Positions 1-10,929 of a stretch of 64,000 bases of DNA are shown one piece after another; the stretch's first letter is position 1, and each line of letters opens with the position of its first letter. The notes under the pieces were generated by a model that worked only from the letters and a program-made list of their open reading frames with translations, was not told where the DNA came from and made no database searches. The stretch is from Annona cherimola. Its lineage: Eukaryota > Streptophyta > Magnoliopsida > Magnoliales > Annonaceae. The stretch lies in assembly GCA_030490835.1 (NCBI GenBank), contig CM059977.1, forward strand, positions 11,932,765-11,996,764. Direction: 5' to 3'. The translations under genes were made by a program, and so were the position numbers.

Positions 1-1
1 C

Positions 2-270
2 TTGGCTAATATTTTTCTTATACCTACGATAAATCAAAAATTTCTCGCATACCCATAACATTTCACCCACACTTCCCCCGGTACCTATACCGTTAGAAAT
101 GACCGCCAGTTGGAGGGAAAATGATGATTTTTTCCTAGATTAAAAATTCCTCACGTACACCCAAAACATTTCAAAAATTTCAAAATTTTCTTATACACCC
201 AAAACATTTTATCTATAATTCCTCTCATACCACTATCATCACAGTCCGTCAAGTTGCATTTGTCTTAATT
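2..270 (+). repeat. left inverted terminal repeat of the MULE-like element
   Basis: This pairs with 1342-1660 in inverted orientation. Similarity is highest in the outer 170 bp and again at 225-265, with small indels between. It stops abruptly after the CATTTGTC block, where captured or unique sequence begins. Confidence 0.65.
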
Positions 271-427
271 TTTTGAATTTCGAAAATACTCATTCCCAGG
301 AGCTGCCTCTTCCAGCTGCACGTCCGACATGTGGGTTTGCATTTCGAATGACAAGTATATCACATATGCCAGAGATTTCTTATCCATCCATTCCATGCAT
401 TTCGAAGTAGATCATTCGTCGATGCTA

Positions 428-637
428 CTACCCACATCCTTTTTTCAATGGAATAGTGACGTCGGTCCCACGGATGATGCCATGGAAGTTTAGAGAGTTC
501 TGGTTCACTATCGAAATCTCTCTGATTTCAGGCGGGCTTATGCTTGCCCCTCCTTGAAACAACTCTTGTATATGCGGGAATAACTTGTTGTCCTTCACCT
601 TGGATAGCTGTTGGATAGCATCTTGAATTCCGAACAA
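428..637 (-). pseudogene. AAA-ATPase (BCS1-like family) C-terminal fragment
   Basis: The minus-strand reading frame contains KDNKLFPHIQELFQGGASIS followed by PPEIREISIVNQNS. This resembles the segment after the AAA core in plant BCS1-like AAA-ATPases (At2g46620 / HSR4-type), where a 'LFxxIxxL..GA.lSPaEigEimI.N.nSPsrAL' pattern is usual. No Walker A or Walker B motif is present and the frame stops at 428, so only about 50 residues of homologous-looking sequence remain. It lies between the long inverted repeats of a Mutator-like element and is best read as a captured gene fragment. The family assignment is from remembered motif similarity, not a search. Confidence 0.5.
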
Positions 638-751
638 TCACACAGAGAGAAAAAAAAATATGAGTGTCTAATCTGCCAACTCGTAAGATCACTGAAAAAT
701 CACATGACATTGGGGCTCCTTGCTTGCATGTTCGTTTGTGAATACTACAGC

Positions 752-1321
752 TAGGGGTATCAATAGGTTTGTTTCAACCTGAACTTGACTAACCAACCCG
801 ATTTATAATAGAGTTGGGTTAGACATTTTAAAATAAATAAATTATATAACCCTATTTGAACTAAATCAATTTCAAATGTGGGTGTTGTCAACCCAACTTG
901 ACCTAATTTCATATATTAGTGTACAATATAATAAATTATTAATAAATAGTCTTACGCTCGCACATAATACATAGGAATTCCAGATATTATTGATTTAAAA
1001 TAAGATTATTTAGCAATTATATTATTGTTAATTCATAAATTGGAAAGTGTTCCCACAAAAGGATTAGTTATTATTCTTTCATATAAATTTATTATTTAAA
1101 TAGATTTAATTAAGCAAATATTATGCATTTATTAACCCAATATCTAACTCAAACCGAACCGATTTCTATAAGGTTAAAATAAGGTTGGTCGTTTAAAAAA
1201 AAATAGGGTTGTTAATGTGTGAAAAATAAGGTTGAAAGTAGGGTTTGGTTGAGATTTTATAATGTGGGTTAGGGTTGTGTTTACCTCAATCTCAGTCAAC
1301 CCAACTCGATTTATACTCCTA
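752..1321. mobile_element. hAT-type MITE nested in the MULE-like element
   Basis: The ends read TAGGGGTATCAA and, inverted at the right, TAGGAGTATAAA. The flanking octamers are ACTACAGC (744-751) and ACTGCAAC (1322-1329), matching at 6 of 8 positions, as expected for an old 8-bp hAT target duplication. The subterminal regions are rich in GGGTTGG/CCAACCC repeats. A related copy lies in inverted orientation at 14602-15160. No transposase is encoded. Confidence 0.6.
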
Positions 1322-1341
1322 ACTGCAACACTCTCGATTTC

Positions 1342-1660
1342 AGCACGAGTTTGATAAATGAAATTTGACGAACCGTGACGATGGTGGCACGAGAAGAATT
1401 AAGAGTGAAACATTGTAAGTGTGTAAGGAATTTCTAAAAATGTTACAGGTACAAAAGGAATAATTGACAAATGTTATGGGTATATGAGGAATTTTTCTAT
1501 ATTTTTTTATTAAAATTTAGGGATAAAATCATCATTTTCCTTTTATATGACGATCGTTTATGACAACATGGGTACTAGGGGAATTATGGGTGAAATGTTA
1601 TGAGTATGTAGGAAATTTTCGATTAATTACGAATATAAGAAGAATATTAACCAACAGTTA
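1342..1660 (-). repeat. right inverted terminal repeat of the MULE-like element
   Basis: This is the reverse-complement partner of 2-270. The outermost block reads GAATATTAACCAACAG on the plus strand and mirrors the TTGGCTAATATT block at the window start. It is somewhat longer than the left arm because of an AT-rich insertion near 1495-1515. Confidence 0.65.
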
Positions 1661-1662
1661 AA

Positions 1663-1924
1663 GGGTTCTCGAGAAATTATTATTAATATTATTTTTTTTC
1701 TAAGAACAAAATCAAACCCCTTTAAGATAAGGGAGAGGCCGGGAACGTGACGGTAATATATGTGAATTTTAGCAAAGTGGCATAAGGCGAGACGACAAAG
1801 AGGCCTGAGTCAACAATAAATGCGCGTCGGGATGGGGCTAAATCATTACAAGTTGGACGGTCAAGATGGTATCATGGGCTATCTTTAACGGAAAGTCGCG
1901 AAGTTGAATAGGACCGAAAGGCGC
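1663..1924 (+). promoter_or_regulatory. upstream region of GDSL-1
   Basis: This segment lies between the MULE-like element and the TATA box. The block ATTACAAGTTGGACGGTCAA at 1845-1864 recurs almost unchanged at 12687-12706 upstream of the tandem pseudogene GDSL-2, so it belongs to the duplicated promoter. No other element can be assigned. Confidence 0.5.
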
Positions 1925-1932
1925 TATATATA
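1925..1932 (+). promoter_or_regulatory. TATA box of GDSL-1
   Basis: TATATATA sits 74 bp upstream of the chosen ATG (2006), a spacing that leaves a normal short leader. The same position relative to the start is occupied by TATATA in GDSL-3 (21972-21977). Confidence 0.6.
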
Positions 1933-2005
1933 CATCCTCATCCATGCACCTCCATTACGGTCTTCCGTTGTTTTTCATATTGCTTTCTTGTGTTGGCTGA
2001 TATAC

Positions 2006-5000
2006 ATGATGATGGAGAGAACCGGGCGGGCGTTCTTGTTCTTCAGTCTCTGCATTCTTTTGCTTGGAGGTAGAGTGTAGTGATATATTCATGGAGTTCT
2101 GGCTCGAGAAACAAAACATTGGTTGGTTAGTTAATTTGGTTTGCTCTTTCACCTTTGCAGTGATTGAAGCGCAAGGCTCTGGTCATCGCAGTCACCACCA
2201 CCACGGCCGCCGCCACCGCAGTCAGATTGGGCGAATCCAGAAGCTTTTCGTCTTCGGCGACTCGTACGCAGATACTGGGAATATCAAGAAGTCCCAGGGT
2301 GACTCGTGGAAGGAGCCATATGGCATCACCTTCCCTGGGAAGCCCTCCGGCCGCTTCTCTGACGGCCGAGTCATGACTGATTTCTTAGGTCTCTCTCTCC
2401 CTTTCCCTTTCAAACTTCACTCGTGATTTCTTGGGTTCTTTGCTTGATTACCTGTCACTCCCAGAATGCATTTCACGGCGCTATGTGAATTGTGGGGGAA
2501 ATATTTGTTGGTTCTTTACTTTTTCTGCCCAACTTTGATTTGACATGACGGTGACTAGACTACTGTTCTCTTACTTACTATTCCACTCCAAATCAGGAGG
2601 AAGATGCTTATGAAACATCTCACAAATATTCAACAGTTTCCTGATTGATGCCAATGCTACACTATAAATAATCGAAGATGCAAAACAGTGCTCGACAATT
2701 AATTGTACCTCGAAGCCTTCATACATTACCAAGGATGTTTCTCTTTCCTTTACTGCTTTAGATGTCTGATGCCTTCTTTCTTAAAGCCATTCACTTCCTT
2801 TAGCTTTTTCCAGCACAGTGTTGTGATTGTACTCCTTTATTAAAGACATTATCAAACTATCTCCCTCCAAGATATCACTTCCGCTTCTTGCTCACCATTT
2901 ATCGATCTCTCTTGTGTCATAGTTTCTCTTTTCGCACTAGCTTAATTTGGACATTCCCAGAATTTTGCTGTTAATGGTCTGTTATAGTCTCCAAACCATC
3001 ATGAAATTGGTAACAAAATTTCTTGCTTTATTTTGTTGCAGTGTTAGGAGATTCTCTCTTTCTTTTCCCATTTAACTCCTTTTCCAATTTCCCATTAAAA
3101 TATTGTTCACTTTCACTTCTTTAGCTCTTCATACACCGGTCTCCCTTGTGTCATCATAACTTCTCTCTCCGCTAATCGCAACTTCTCTTTTTAGCTACTC
3201 TTTTAGTTCTAGCTTAATTTGGAAATTCCCAAAATTTTGCTGCTAATGGTCTCTTATAATTTCCAAATCATCATGAAATTGGTAACCAAATTTCTTGCTT
3301 TATTTTGTCGCAGTGTTAGGAGAGACTCTCTTTTCTTACCACTCTCTGTAACTTCTTTTAAATATCATTGCTCGAAAATAAGTTTTTGCTTTCATGGATT
3401 GAAGAATGTTCCCACTTGCTAATTACATACATCGATCAATTCCATGCTGATTAATTGTAATATACACATATCCAACGGTACTAAACTAGTGAGGAAGCCA
3501 ATACTACCCAAAATGTTAAGTAAAAGATTTGAATATTTTGCTTAAAAATTACACAAGAATATTGGCGGCCAATGTCGTTTTCATTGTTTGAATAATATGT
3601 CAATTAGATTGGGAAAAGGAGTCAAGTGGATGAAATCTAAGAAGCTCTCAGGGTTATTTAGTGAGAGTGGGTCATAAAGCCGTGTCAAATCCAACCAGTG
3701 TGGATGCAAGCGCTTTCAACCTCGGAACCGCTAAATAGAATCCTGATCTTCTACGACCGGTCGGAAATCCGGTGATTTCCGACCGGTCAAAAAATATATA
3801 TTTTTTTTATTTTTTTTGAAAAATAATTTTATAAACATGTTAATCTAGTTATATTTAATCTATAAACCAAATTTTACCATTTTTGGATATGTATATATAT
3901 TTATTTTGGATTTTTAAATACAGGGGTATTTAAGTCATTTTAAATACTTAAAATGACTTAAATACCCTGTATTTAAAAATCTAAAATAAATATATATACA
4001 TATCTAAAAATGGTAAAATTTAGTTTATAGATTAAATATAACTAGATTAACATGTTTATAAAATTATTTTTTAAAAAAAATAAAAAAAAAATATATTTTT
4101 TGACCGGTCGGAAATCGTGATTTCCGACCGGTCGTAAATGATCAGTCGTCCGCTAAATAAAGCCCTCGTAATGCCAGTAATATTACCCCCTTTTCCTTTT
4201 TTGTTGCCGGTAATATTACTTTGTGCCAAAGGTGACGCGAATTATCAGCCCAACCCTCCTTTACCAGAAGCTTCTCTTCATGCGCATGTAGCACGTGGAC
4301 TTGGCTCTCAACAAGAAATTATTCGCTGGCTATTTCCTTTCCATTGATGGGTCGGGTTAGGTAAGGATCAATCCAGTCCATTGAATAATTAATCAAAGGA
4401 ATCAAGCCCACATGAACGTATGTTTAGGACTCAAAATTTCAAGTCGAACCCACAAACTCCTTTTGCCTAATGGTGGTCAATCGAATTTCCACATGGACCG
4501 GTAAGATGAGAGGAACCGATCGAAGCCATCTGGCCATTGAAAGTGCAGTCGAGGTGGATTGATGGTGATTAGGATTTAGGGCTGACGAATGATTGAGTGG
4601 GACATATATATGCGGCGAGAGCAGATGATGATCAAGTGAAGATCAGTAGTAATCGGACAGCGTGAATGTGAATTCATTCACGTAGGACGCGGAGTACATT
4701 ACCTTACCAATACTTCCCCCCCCCCCCCCCCCCCTATTTTTTGGGATAAGCACCTTACATGTGCTTGATTGCTCTTCTTTCATTATTTGTTTAGTGCTTC
4801 CCAGTTGCCATGTCATGCTCATGAGTCATGCCAGACCTTTGGCAGGTCTGTAAACATTCCATCTGCACGTGTTACGCAATTACGCATGCACTGATAACCC
4901 CCAGTGAAATTTTTAGATTAGCAGGTGGGTAGTGGATATCACGTAGTCTATGGGTCCACCAATCTTTTCCATGTGCTGGTGGAACTTGCTAATTTCTTTT

Positions 5001-8000
5001 TCCTCTTAAATCTAGGCTGTCCAAACATATAAGAAGCATATTTGCTAAAGAAGAATGCCTTTCCTTGGCACTTTCAATGGTGGATGTACATGATCTATCA
5101 CCGAAAAATCTTAGTTTCTTTCGTTCCTGTTTAATTCTTTTGATTGCTTTCATATAAAAAATAGTAGAAAAAATGCGGAAGAAGATTTTTTAATATTTAC
5201 AATTGCACATGATTTATGTGATGTGACATACACAATCAAGTTATATATATATATATTTGGGCACGTTTGTTAACAAGTGTGGAAAATAAAGGTCTGTTAT
5301 TGCTCCATCAATCGTACTATTTTACCACTTTTATCCCTACATTCTAATTATTTTTCTTGCTAAATATATATAACAAACATATTTATTCTAATTATTATTT
5401 CCTATCAATCACATATTTATCAAAATATTCTTTTTTTTATTTCTTACACTTTCACAATTTTACACATTACCAAACATCCCCAAATCTATTTATTTATTGG
5501 GATATGCCCGGCTGTATCGTAGGTTGGGTGCTGCTAGTATCCAAAATCGCCTTATGTCTTATTTTCTTGGAAGTGATGTTTTAAAGGTATAAATTAAGAA
5601 AATGCTTACATCTATTTTATAATTCATTAAAATATAATAATATCTTATACGATCACTTATACATGTACAATTAATGTTTTACATAATTTAAATGTTAAAA
5701 ATACAACTTTAAAATTAATATTTGACTTAGCATCATGACCTTAATAAGTGAGACTAATGAGTTATAATATATCTTTTAGTATATTAATCTTTACCATTTT
5801 GTGAATTAGTGTGATTTGCATAATTTTCTAATTTAGGTAGGTAATGTTTAATATCAAAACATTACGTCATATTTTGATATATGGGTGTGTTTGTGAACGT
5901 GAGAAAAAATGTGAAAAAATAAGGAGGATATTATGGGAGAAGAGTGAAAGAGTGATATCATTAAATAGGGATAATGATTATAAATAAAGAGAATAAAATT
6001 ACAATAACTATTATAATTGCATGATAAGAAATAAAAAATGATTAGAAAGTATGATATAAATGACAATTATCGTGAAAATACAGTAGAAAATGGAAAATAG
6101 GTTGGGATAACATTTTTTTTTCCTTTCACAAATACAACCTCCATTTGATAATATGCTTTGACGGGAAAGTGATTTCTTATTTTTCTCTAAATATTTTTCA
6201 AAAAAATAATTTTATATCTTAATTAGATATCTTATTTTTTTCTTCATTTTTATCCTTAGATTCCAATAATTTTTCCCACAACTACGTTATTTATGCTCAT
6301 TTTTACCCCATCATAAACATTATTTTTACACTTTTCAATAATATACTCTCTACTTTTCACCACCTCGTTTCTCACCCGACTCAACCGCCGGGGTTGCTGA
6401 TTACCACATACACCGTAAAACTTGTCGAAGGATGGACTGGGTGATACGTGCACCGCTGGGCCCGTCCGCCATTTCCGTCCGGCTTATGGACTATATCATA
6501 ATCGGACATCGTGGGGTCTATTCCATTATGTCTCGGTTGGTCGCCAGCTGCGGCGCAGACAGCCGTAGCTGCGGCTGGCGGGGGATCGAATCCCCGGATA
6601 GGCGTGGGAGCGTGGTCTCCCGGGTGGAGAGTGTGGGAGCAAGGTGGTCTCCCGGGTGGAAAGTGTGGGAGCAGGTGGTCTCCCAGGTGGCTGTTGGAAG
6701 CTGTGTCTTCCAGATTTCTTTGGGACGTTATGTGTTCCCAGATTTGTAAGAATGTCTCAGATCTTCAAGTATAATATGTGTTGAGATACATGTAATTATA
6801 TACCCATCAAAAAAAAAAAAAAAAAAAAAAAGGGTCGACAGCTTGCAAGCTTGCCAATGCTTCTCTTCTTGTCTGCAATCTGTATAGCACATGCCATCTG
6901 AGCAGCTTTCACGCTCCTTTCCCTTCGAAAGACATAATCTAGATGTCCACTGTACATGTTTGCACATATCAAAGTGAAATTCCGTTTATTTGAATTTCGG
7001 AAGAAAAAGAGTAATTCTCTAATTCAGAAAATAATTACATGTTAATTTTCGCTCCTTGCATTTACCAGTTATAATAATTACTTTTGACTTTTAAATATGT
7101 ATATCATCACATGTCCCATTTCCTATTTTTGATTTTTAAAATCTGGGGTATTTAAATTATTTGAAACGATTTAAATACTTTTGTTTTTAAAAAATTCAAA
7201 AAATATATATATATATATATATGAATATCCAAAAATAATAAAACTAGATTTACAAAATTAAGTACAACTAGATTAATATAGTTATAAAAAACTTTAAAAA
7301 AACAAAAAAATAAAATTTTAGATCAGTCTGAAATCTGAGAAGATCAGTACTCTTATACGTGAATGTACGAAACACACAAATGCAGACAAAGAGTGAAAAT
7401 CCAAATCACTAGTGGTTAGTAATCCTAACTGCGTGGGAAGCATGTATGTATTAACCAATAATAATAACTAGCACACGTCTATTATCAAATATGCATTTCA
7501 AGTTTGGAATTCTTGTGTCACCCCATGCGTAAGGCGCGAATTCAAGCCTCTGATTTTGTGAACAAGTTGATGATAGCGATGACTTACCAAACACCATTTG
7601 TAATCTGTCTCTTTGCTCATGTTCACTTTTTATTGCAGATCTTAAAGATCTACACTACCATCCAAAAACATCACAATCTGGGAAACAATAGTTTTGTGAA
7701 AAGTTACTTTCTTGCCGACATAAATTCTTTGATATTGTTCCACAGTGGAGAATTGATAATTAACCAGGTTTTGCCAAGCATGACCATTGCCAAATTGAAA
7801 AAGAATGATAGAATATCAGTTTAATCCTTTAATCCAAATTATCACTCCCCAGTTTAGTTGTGAATATGTGAATTTTTTTTTTTTTTTTTTTTGATGAAGT
7901 GAAAATGTGAATTGAAACTGTGCATTAATTACTTTTTTCTCCTGTGTTCGTTTCCTTTGTTTTTAACATATTTTTAGTAGAAACCTCTTGTTTCATTTTT

Positions 8001-10462
8001 AGGATACTGCATGCCAACGCATACAGTCAGTTCCAGTACAGCGCAAACGAGTACAACACAGAAAATCAATTAATTCCACGAAAATATTTACTTTGCACGC
8101 TGTTCCACATTATTAGTAGAAAATTTAACATCTTCCTATCACATAATTAAATTTCTTGTAATAATTAGGCAGACTAATGCTAACTTTTCGATAGGAAAAA
8201 TGTCAACTAATGGCTACTCCAGTCGAACAAGGAATCAAATCTCTTGTCATAATCATAGAGACGTCAAAAAATTAAAAATACTCAAGCGTAATAAATTAAT
8301 TTCTTAGCAAAAACTAAACAATAGACCATTAATTGATCAGCAACTGACAAAAACTGCCAGCTAGCTAGCTTTAATTATTTAATTAATTAACTGATTCCCG
8401 CCCTCTAACTGATAATCCACGTATTTTTTTTTTTTTTTTTTGGGCAGCTTTTTACATGGGAATCCGTTCTCCCATCCCCTACCAATGGAAAGACCTGGGC
8501 CCCAAAGTCCGACGGTTCGGCATGAATTTGGCATATGGTGGTGCAGGCGTATTCGACACAACCAATCCCGTGCCCAACTTGACCACGCAAATCGATTTCT
8601 TTCAGCAACTTCTCCAGCAGGGTTTATATACAAAGCAGGATCTTCAATGCTCCCTTGCCTTTGTCTCCATTGTAGGCAACGACTACAGCACTTACCAAGC
8701 CAGGAATGGCTCTGCACAAGTAATTAATTACTAACATCAAGCTAGCTTATAAATAATATGCATTTGGACATACAACCATGCTCACGGTTTCCACTCTTTT
8801 TGCCCCCTTCTAATCCCTCTTCCTTTGAATTTATTTGAATTTTGATAAGGGTCTGCCAACTTTCGTGGGAACTTTAGTTACGAAACTGGCTTCAGACCTA
8901 AAGCGACTCAGCGATCTGGGGTTGAAGAGGATAGCGGTGAACGGGCTCCAGCCCCTCGGATGCCTTCCTGCGGTTACAGAGCTGTCAGACTACAAAAAAT
9001 GCAGCGAGACGTCGAATCAGCTTGTAGTTCTTCACAATTCCTTGCTGCAGAATGCTGTCGCCCAGTTTAACGCGAATGGAAATGGATCCAGGATCGTCAT
9101 CTTCGATCTCTTCACGGCTTTTAATTCTATTCTCCAAAACCCAGGTATAACATAAATGTCAATTTTAATTAATTTTCCTCGTAAATATTTAACTTGTTTT
9201 GCTATCTTAGTACTTTTGGATGTGATGATAAGGTGTAAAGAGAATAATGTTACAATAGTTGTATGAGTACTTGTATAGAAATGATTGGAAAATATAATAG
9301 TTGTATAGAAAATATAAAAAAATAATTTTAAAATAAGCTAATTATAAAGAGTGAAAATTTTCGTTTGACATTTTTTTCTCATTATGAAACACACTTCTTA
9401 TATAATATTGCAAATTAAATCCCTATAACTTGGGTATTTGCAAACTCTTTGGTATGATTTGGGTTACATATGAAATGGATTAATTAAGAATTCTTTTTTT
9501 TTAAAAAAAATAAAGTGTGATATGGATGTACTAGGATAATAATGCACATGTGAGGTATTGATGCCAGTGAGCCTGGTGGCCTGGGTAAGAGACTTGAGCT
9601 TATAAATAGAGAGGATGTCATAGATTAAAAGGGGGAATTTTATATGTTCTTTCAATTCATTTTGTTCTCTATAGCGAATAATGAGTTGGCAAAAGATGAT
9701 TTCTTCAAAGAATCATTGGATAAAATCTGTGTGTGTTTTGCAATTGATTTGGATATGATGATCGGGTCATACCAAAGTGGGGAAAATTTGTGGCAAAAAT
9801 TTTCAAAAAGTAGAAGAGTGATGAACAACAAGGATTGAATAAAATTAAATTGTATATGAAGATATGAAAAAGTGATTAAAATATAAAGATAATAATAACA
9901 AGTAAGATGGTTAAGCACTTAAAATGTCAAATCACACAAGAAATGAAAAAAAGTTTCTTGTTACATGCTACCAAATGGATCCTAAATGTACTTTTCTAAG
10001 ATTTTGGTATAAAATGAGAATGACATCCAACCATTTGATCTGAAACTTAAAGGGTATATTCTGCAAACGCCCAAACATACAAACAAATTAATTTTACGAT
10101 TAGGCAAAGCTACATAGATAATTTTGCAAAACTCGAACACACCCACCCTCCAAAAAACCTTAATTCAGACCCCACCCGGTTCCTAGCCGCCACACGCTCA
10201 ATTATCCAATAATCTGACTAGTTATATATTTTAATTTTTTTTCGCAGGCATTTGGAAGTTTGAGGATCCCTTAACCCCGTGCTGCAAAGGAATTACAAGT
10301 GCAGACTCATGTGGAAGCTTAGAAGCAAATGGCACCAAGCTGTACGCTGTGTGCCAAAAGCCAGATACTGCTTTGTTTTGGGACGACGTTCATCCTACAC
10401 AAATGGGCTGGGCTGCTATTGCTTCATTTTTGAAAACTACCCTCTACAGTATCTCATCCTAG
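2006..10462 (+). CDS. GDSL esterase/lipase, At5g03610-like (GDSL-1), intact, five exons
   Basis: Coding exons are 2006-2069, 2161-2388, 8448-8719, 8850-9144 and 10248-10462. All borders are GT/AG and join in frame to 357 residues. The N-terminus is a hydrophobic signal peptide (about residues 1-26), then a short His/Arg-rich linker (30-42). GDSL block I is FVFGDSYADTGN with nucleophile Ser56. Block II is NLAYGGAG, block III is VGNDY, and block V is DDVHP with Asp332 and His335 completing the triad. Length and exon phases match GDSL-3 exactly in exons 3 and 4 (272 and 295 nt). The enzyme is expected to enter the secretory pathway and hydrolyse ester bonds, but the substrate is unknown. It is the first member of a tandem cluster. 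Its second intron is 6,059 bp because of transposon insertions, against 132 bp in GDSL-3. The start is the first of three consecutive ATGs; the second or third could be used. Confidence 0.88.
2930..3345. repeat. tandem direct duplication inside intron 2 of GDSL-1
   Basis: About 130 bp beginning CTTAATTTGGACATTCCC (near 2940) recurs near 3211 as CTTAATTTGGAAATTCCC. Both copies carry CATCATGAAATTGGTAAC and CTTGCTTTATTTTGT, each followed by GCAGTGTTAGGAGA. Differences are scattered substitutions, so the duplication is not recent. Confidence 0.7.
3738..4150. mobile_element. palindromic foldback MITE (family A), 9-bp target duplication
   Basis: Two arms of about 200 bp are nearly perfect reverse complements, separated by only 4 bp at the centre (AAGTCATTTTAA-ATAC-TTAAAATGACTT). 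The flanks carry the identical 9-mer CGCTAAATA at 3729-3737 and 4151-4159. The outer inverted repeat includes CTGATC..TACGACCGG. Each end holds its own hairpin, GACCGGTCGGAAATC facing GATTTCCGACCGGTC. A 9-bp target duplication points to the Mutator superfamily. No protein is encoded. It lies inside intron 2 of GDSL-1, so the pre-mRNA would carry a roughly 200-bp duplex. Confidence 0.9.
4716..4734 (+). repeat. poly-C run
   Basis: Nineteen consecutive C in intronic DNA. The length may be unreliable because homopolymers are prone to sequencing error. Confidence 0.9.
5590..6140. repeat. remnants of foldback (family C) and Tourist-like MITEs
   Basis: About 5590-5800 resembles the inner arm of the family C foldback element at 20425-20970 (ATACGATCACTTATACATG, AATGTTAAAAATAC). 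About 5875-6130 resembles the Tourist-like family at 19786-20066: GGGTGTGTTTGTGAA at the left and CACAAATACAACC at the right, with the typical GATATCATTAA..GGGATAATGAT interior. Both are degenerate. Confidence 0.45.
6430..6812 (+). mobile_element. retroposed element with poly-A tail, possible tRNA-related SINE
   Basis: This GC-rich segment in an AT-rich intron ends in 22 A residues. It holds GGGGATCGAATCCCC near 6579, which resembles a tRNA T-arm / pol III B box, preceded by TCGGTTGGTCGCC, a weak A-box-like stretch. It contains a 2.5-copy tandem repeat (6609-6690). No clear target duplication was found, so it may be a longer retroposon or a truncated LINE rather than a SINE. Confidence 0.45.
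6609..6690 (+). repeat. about 31-bp tandem repeat, 2.5 copies
   Basis: The unit GTGGTCTCCCGGGTGGAGAG continuing TGTGGGAGCA repeats twice and then partially, with one or two substitutions per copy. It lies inside the retroposed element. Confidence 0.8.
7085..7350. repeat. degenerate family A foldback copy
   Basis: It shows the family core (CTGGGGTATTTAAATT near the centre, then AGATTAATATAGTTATAAAA and an A-rich arm). The right end, GATCAGTCTGAAATCTGAG..GATCAG, recalls the hairpin terminus of 3738-4150. Arms are diverged and no target duplication is evident. Confidence 0.5.
9145..10247. other. intron 4 of GDSL-1 with transposon remnants
   Basis: At 1,103 bp this compares with 104 bp in GDSL-3. 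About 9235-9380 is a Tourist-like remnant. About 9515-9650 matches part of the LTR-like repeat at 16810-17062 (GGATAATAATGCACATGTGAGG, TTATAAATAGAGAG). About 9640-9960 is AT-rich with weak Tourist-like similarity. The acceptor is TTCGCAG|GCATTTGG. Confidence 0.6.
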
Positions 10463-10929
10463 CTAGAACTTTTCGGTCTCTGTCCTAAGATGACTGTGTC
10501 CTCCATCGGTTTTTATATCCTCGTATTTTTTTTCCTTTTATATGTTAATAACATTAAATCAAAGGCTTGTAATTGGATTGTCAGTCTATGTTAATAAGAG
10601 TGCGCGTGCGTATTTTGTGCATGCTAGCAAAAGCATTTGAAGTTCACCTTACCTGTTGAAAACTCTATAATTATATATATAATCATTAATTGATAGCAAT
10701 AAATGTTTTAGAGGGCGAGAAAGTTTAGTCAAATATTTATAAATATCTCTAGTAAAGAACAATTTAATAAATATTTTAGAGGGCGAGAAAGTTTAATCAA
10801 ATATTTATAGATATCTCTAGTAAGAGAACAATTTAAATGAGGGAAGCGAGTTTTTTTTTTTTTTGTTATATTAGAAGGAGGGTGAGTACTTGGAATAAGC
10901 AATTTAATTAGAAAAGTACTGGGAGAAGT
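10463..10929. other. 3' flank of GDSL-1
   Basis: Probable 3' UTR continues from the stop into the AT-rich region (AATAA-type signals near 10590 and 10700). A direct duplication of roughly 60-70 bp is present: TTTTAGAGGGCGAGAAAGTTT at about 10707 recurs at about 10773, each followed by CAAATATTTATA. Nothing else is recognised. Confidence 0.5.

Larger units (their letters stand above)
1..1662. mobile_element. Pack-MULE-like element with long inverted terminal repeats
   Basis: Bases 2-270 match the reverse complement of about 1342-1660 over most of their length. The blocks TAATATT..CTTATA, CATAACATTTCACCCA, GGAAAATGATGATTTT and CCGTCAAGTTGCATTTGTC recur in the same order on the opposite strand. 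Long TIRs of 200-300 bp are typical of Mutator-like elements. The interior holds a fragment resembling an AAA-ATPase gene (428-637) and a nested hAT-type element (752-1321). No transposase is present, so it would be non-autonomous. The left end coincides with the window edge, so the target-site duplication cannot be checked. The inverted repeat is seen directly; the Mutator assignment is inference. Confidence 0.65.
2389..8447. other. giant intron 2 of GDSL-1, transposon-filled
   Basis: The donor is AG|GTCTCT and the acceptor GGGCAG|CTTTTT is preceded by a T-rich tract. It holds a direct duplication (about 2930-3340), a palindromic element (3738-4150), a poly-C run (4716-4734), foldback and Tourist-like remnants (5590-6140), a retroposed element ending in poly-A (6430-6812) and another degenerate foldback copy (7085-7350). 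The rest (for example 4151-4700, 4735-5560 and 7360-8440) shows nothing recognisable. Confidence 0.75.

Noticed and set aside
4178..4219. Two copies of TAATATTAC, the geminivirus replication-origin nonamer
   Set aside because: Neither copy sits in the loop of a stem, and no Rep-like sequence is nearby. The motif is AT-rich and expected by chance.
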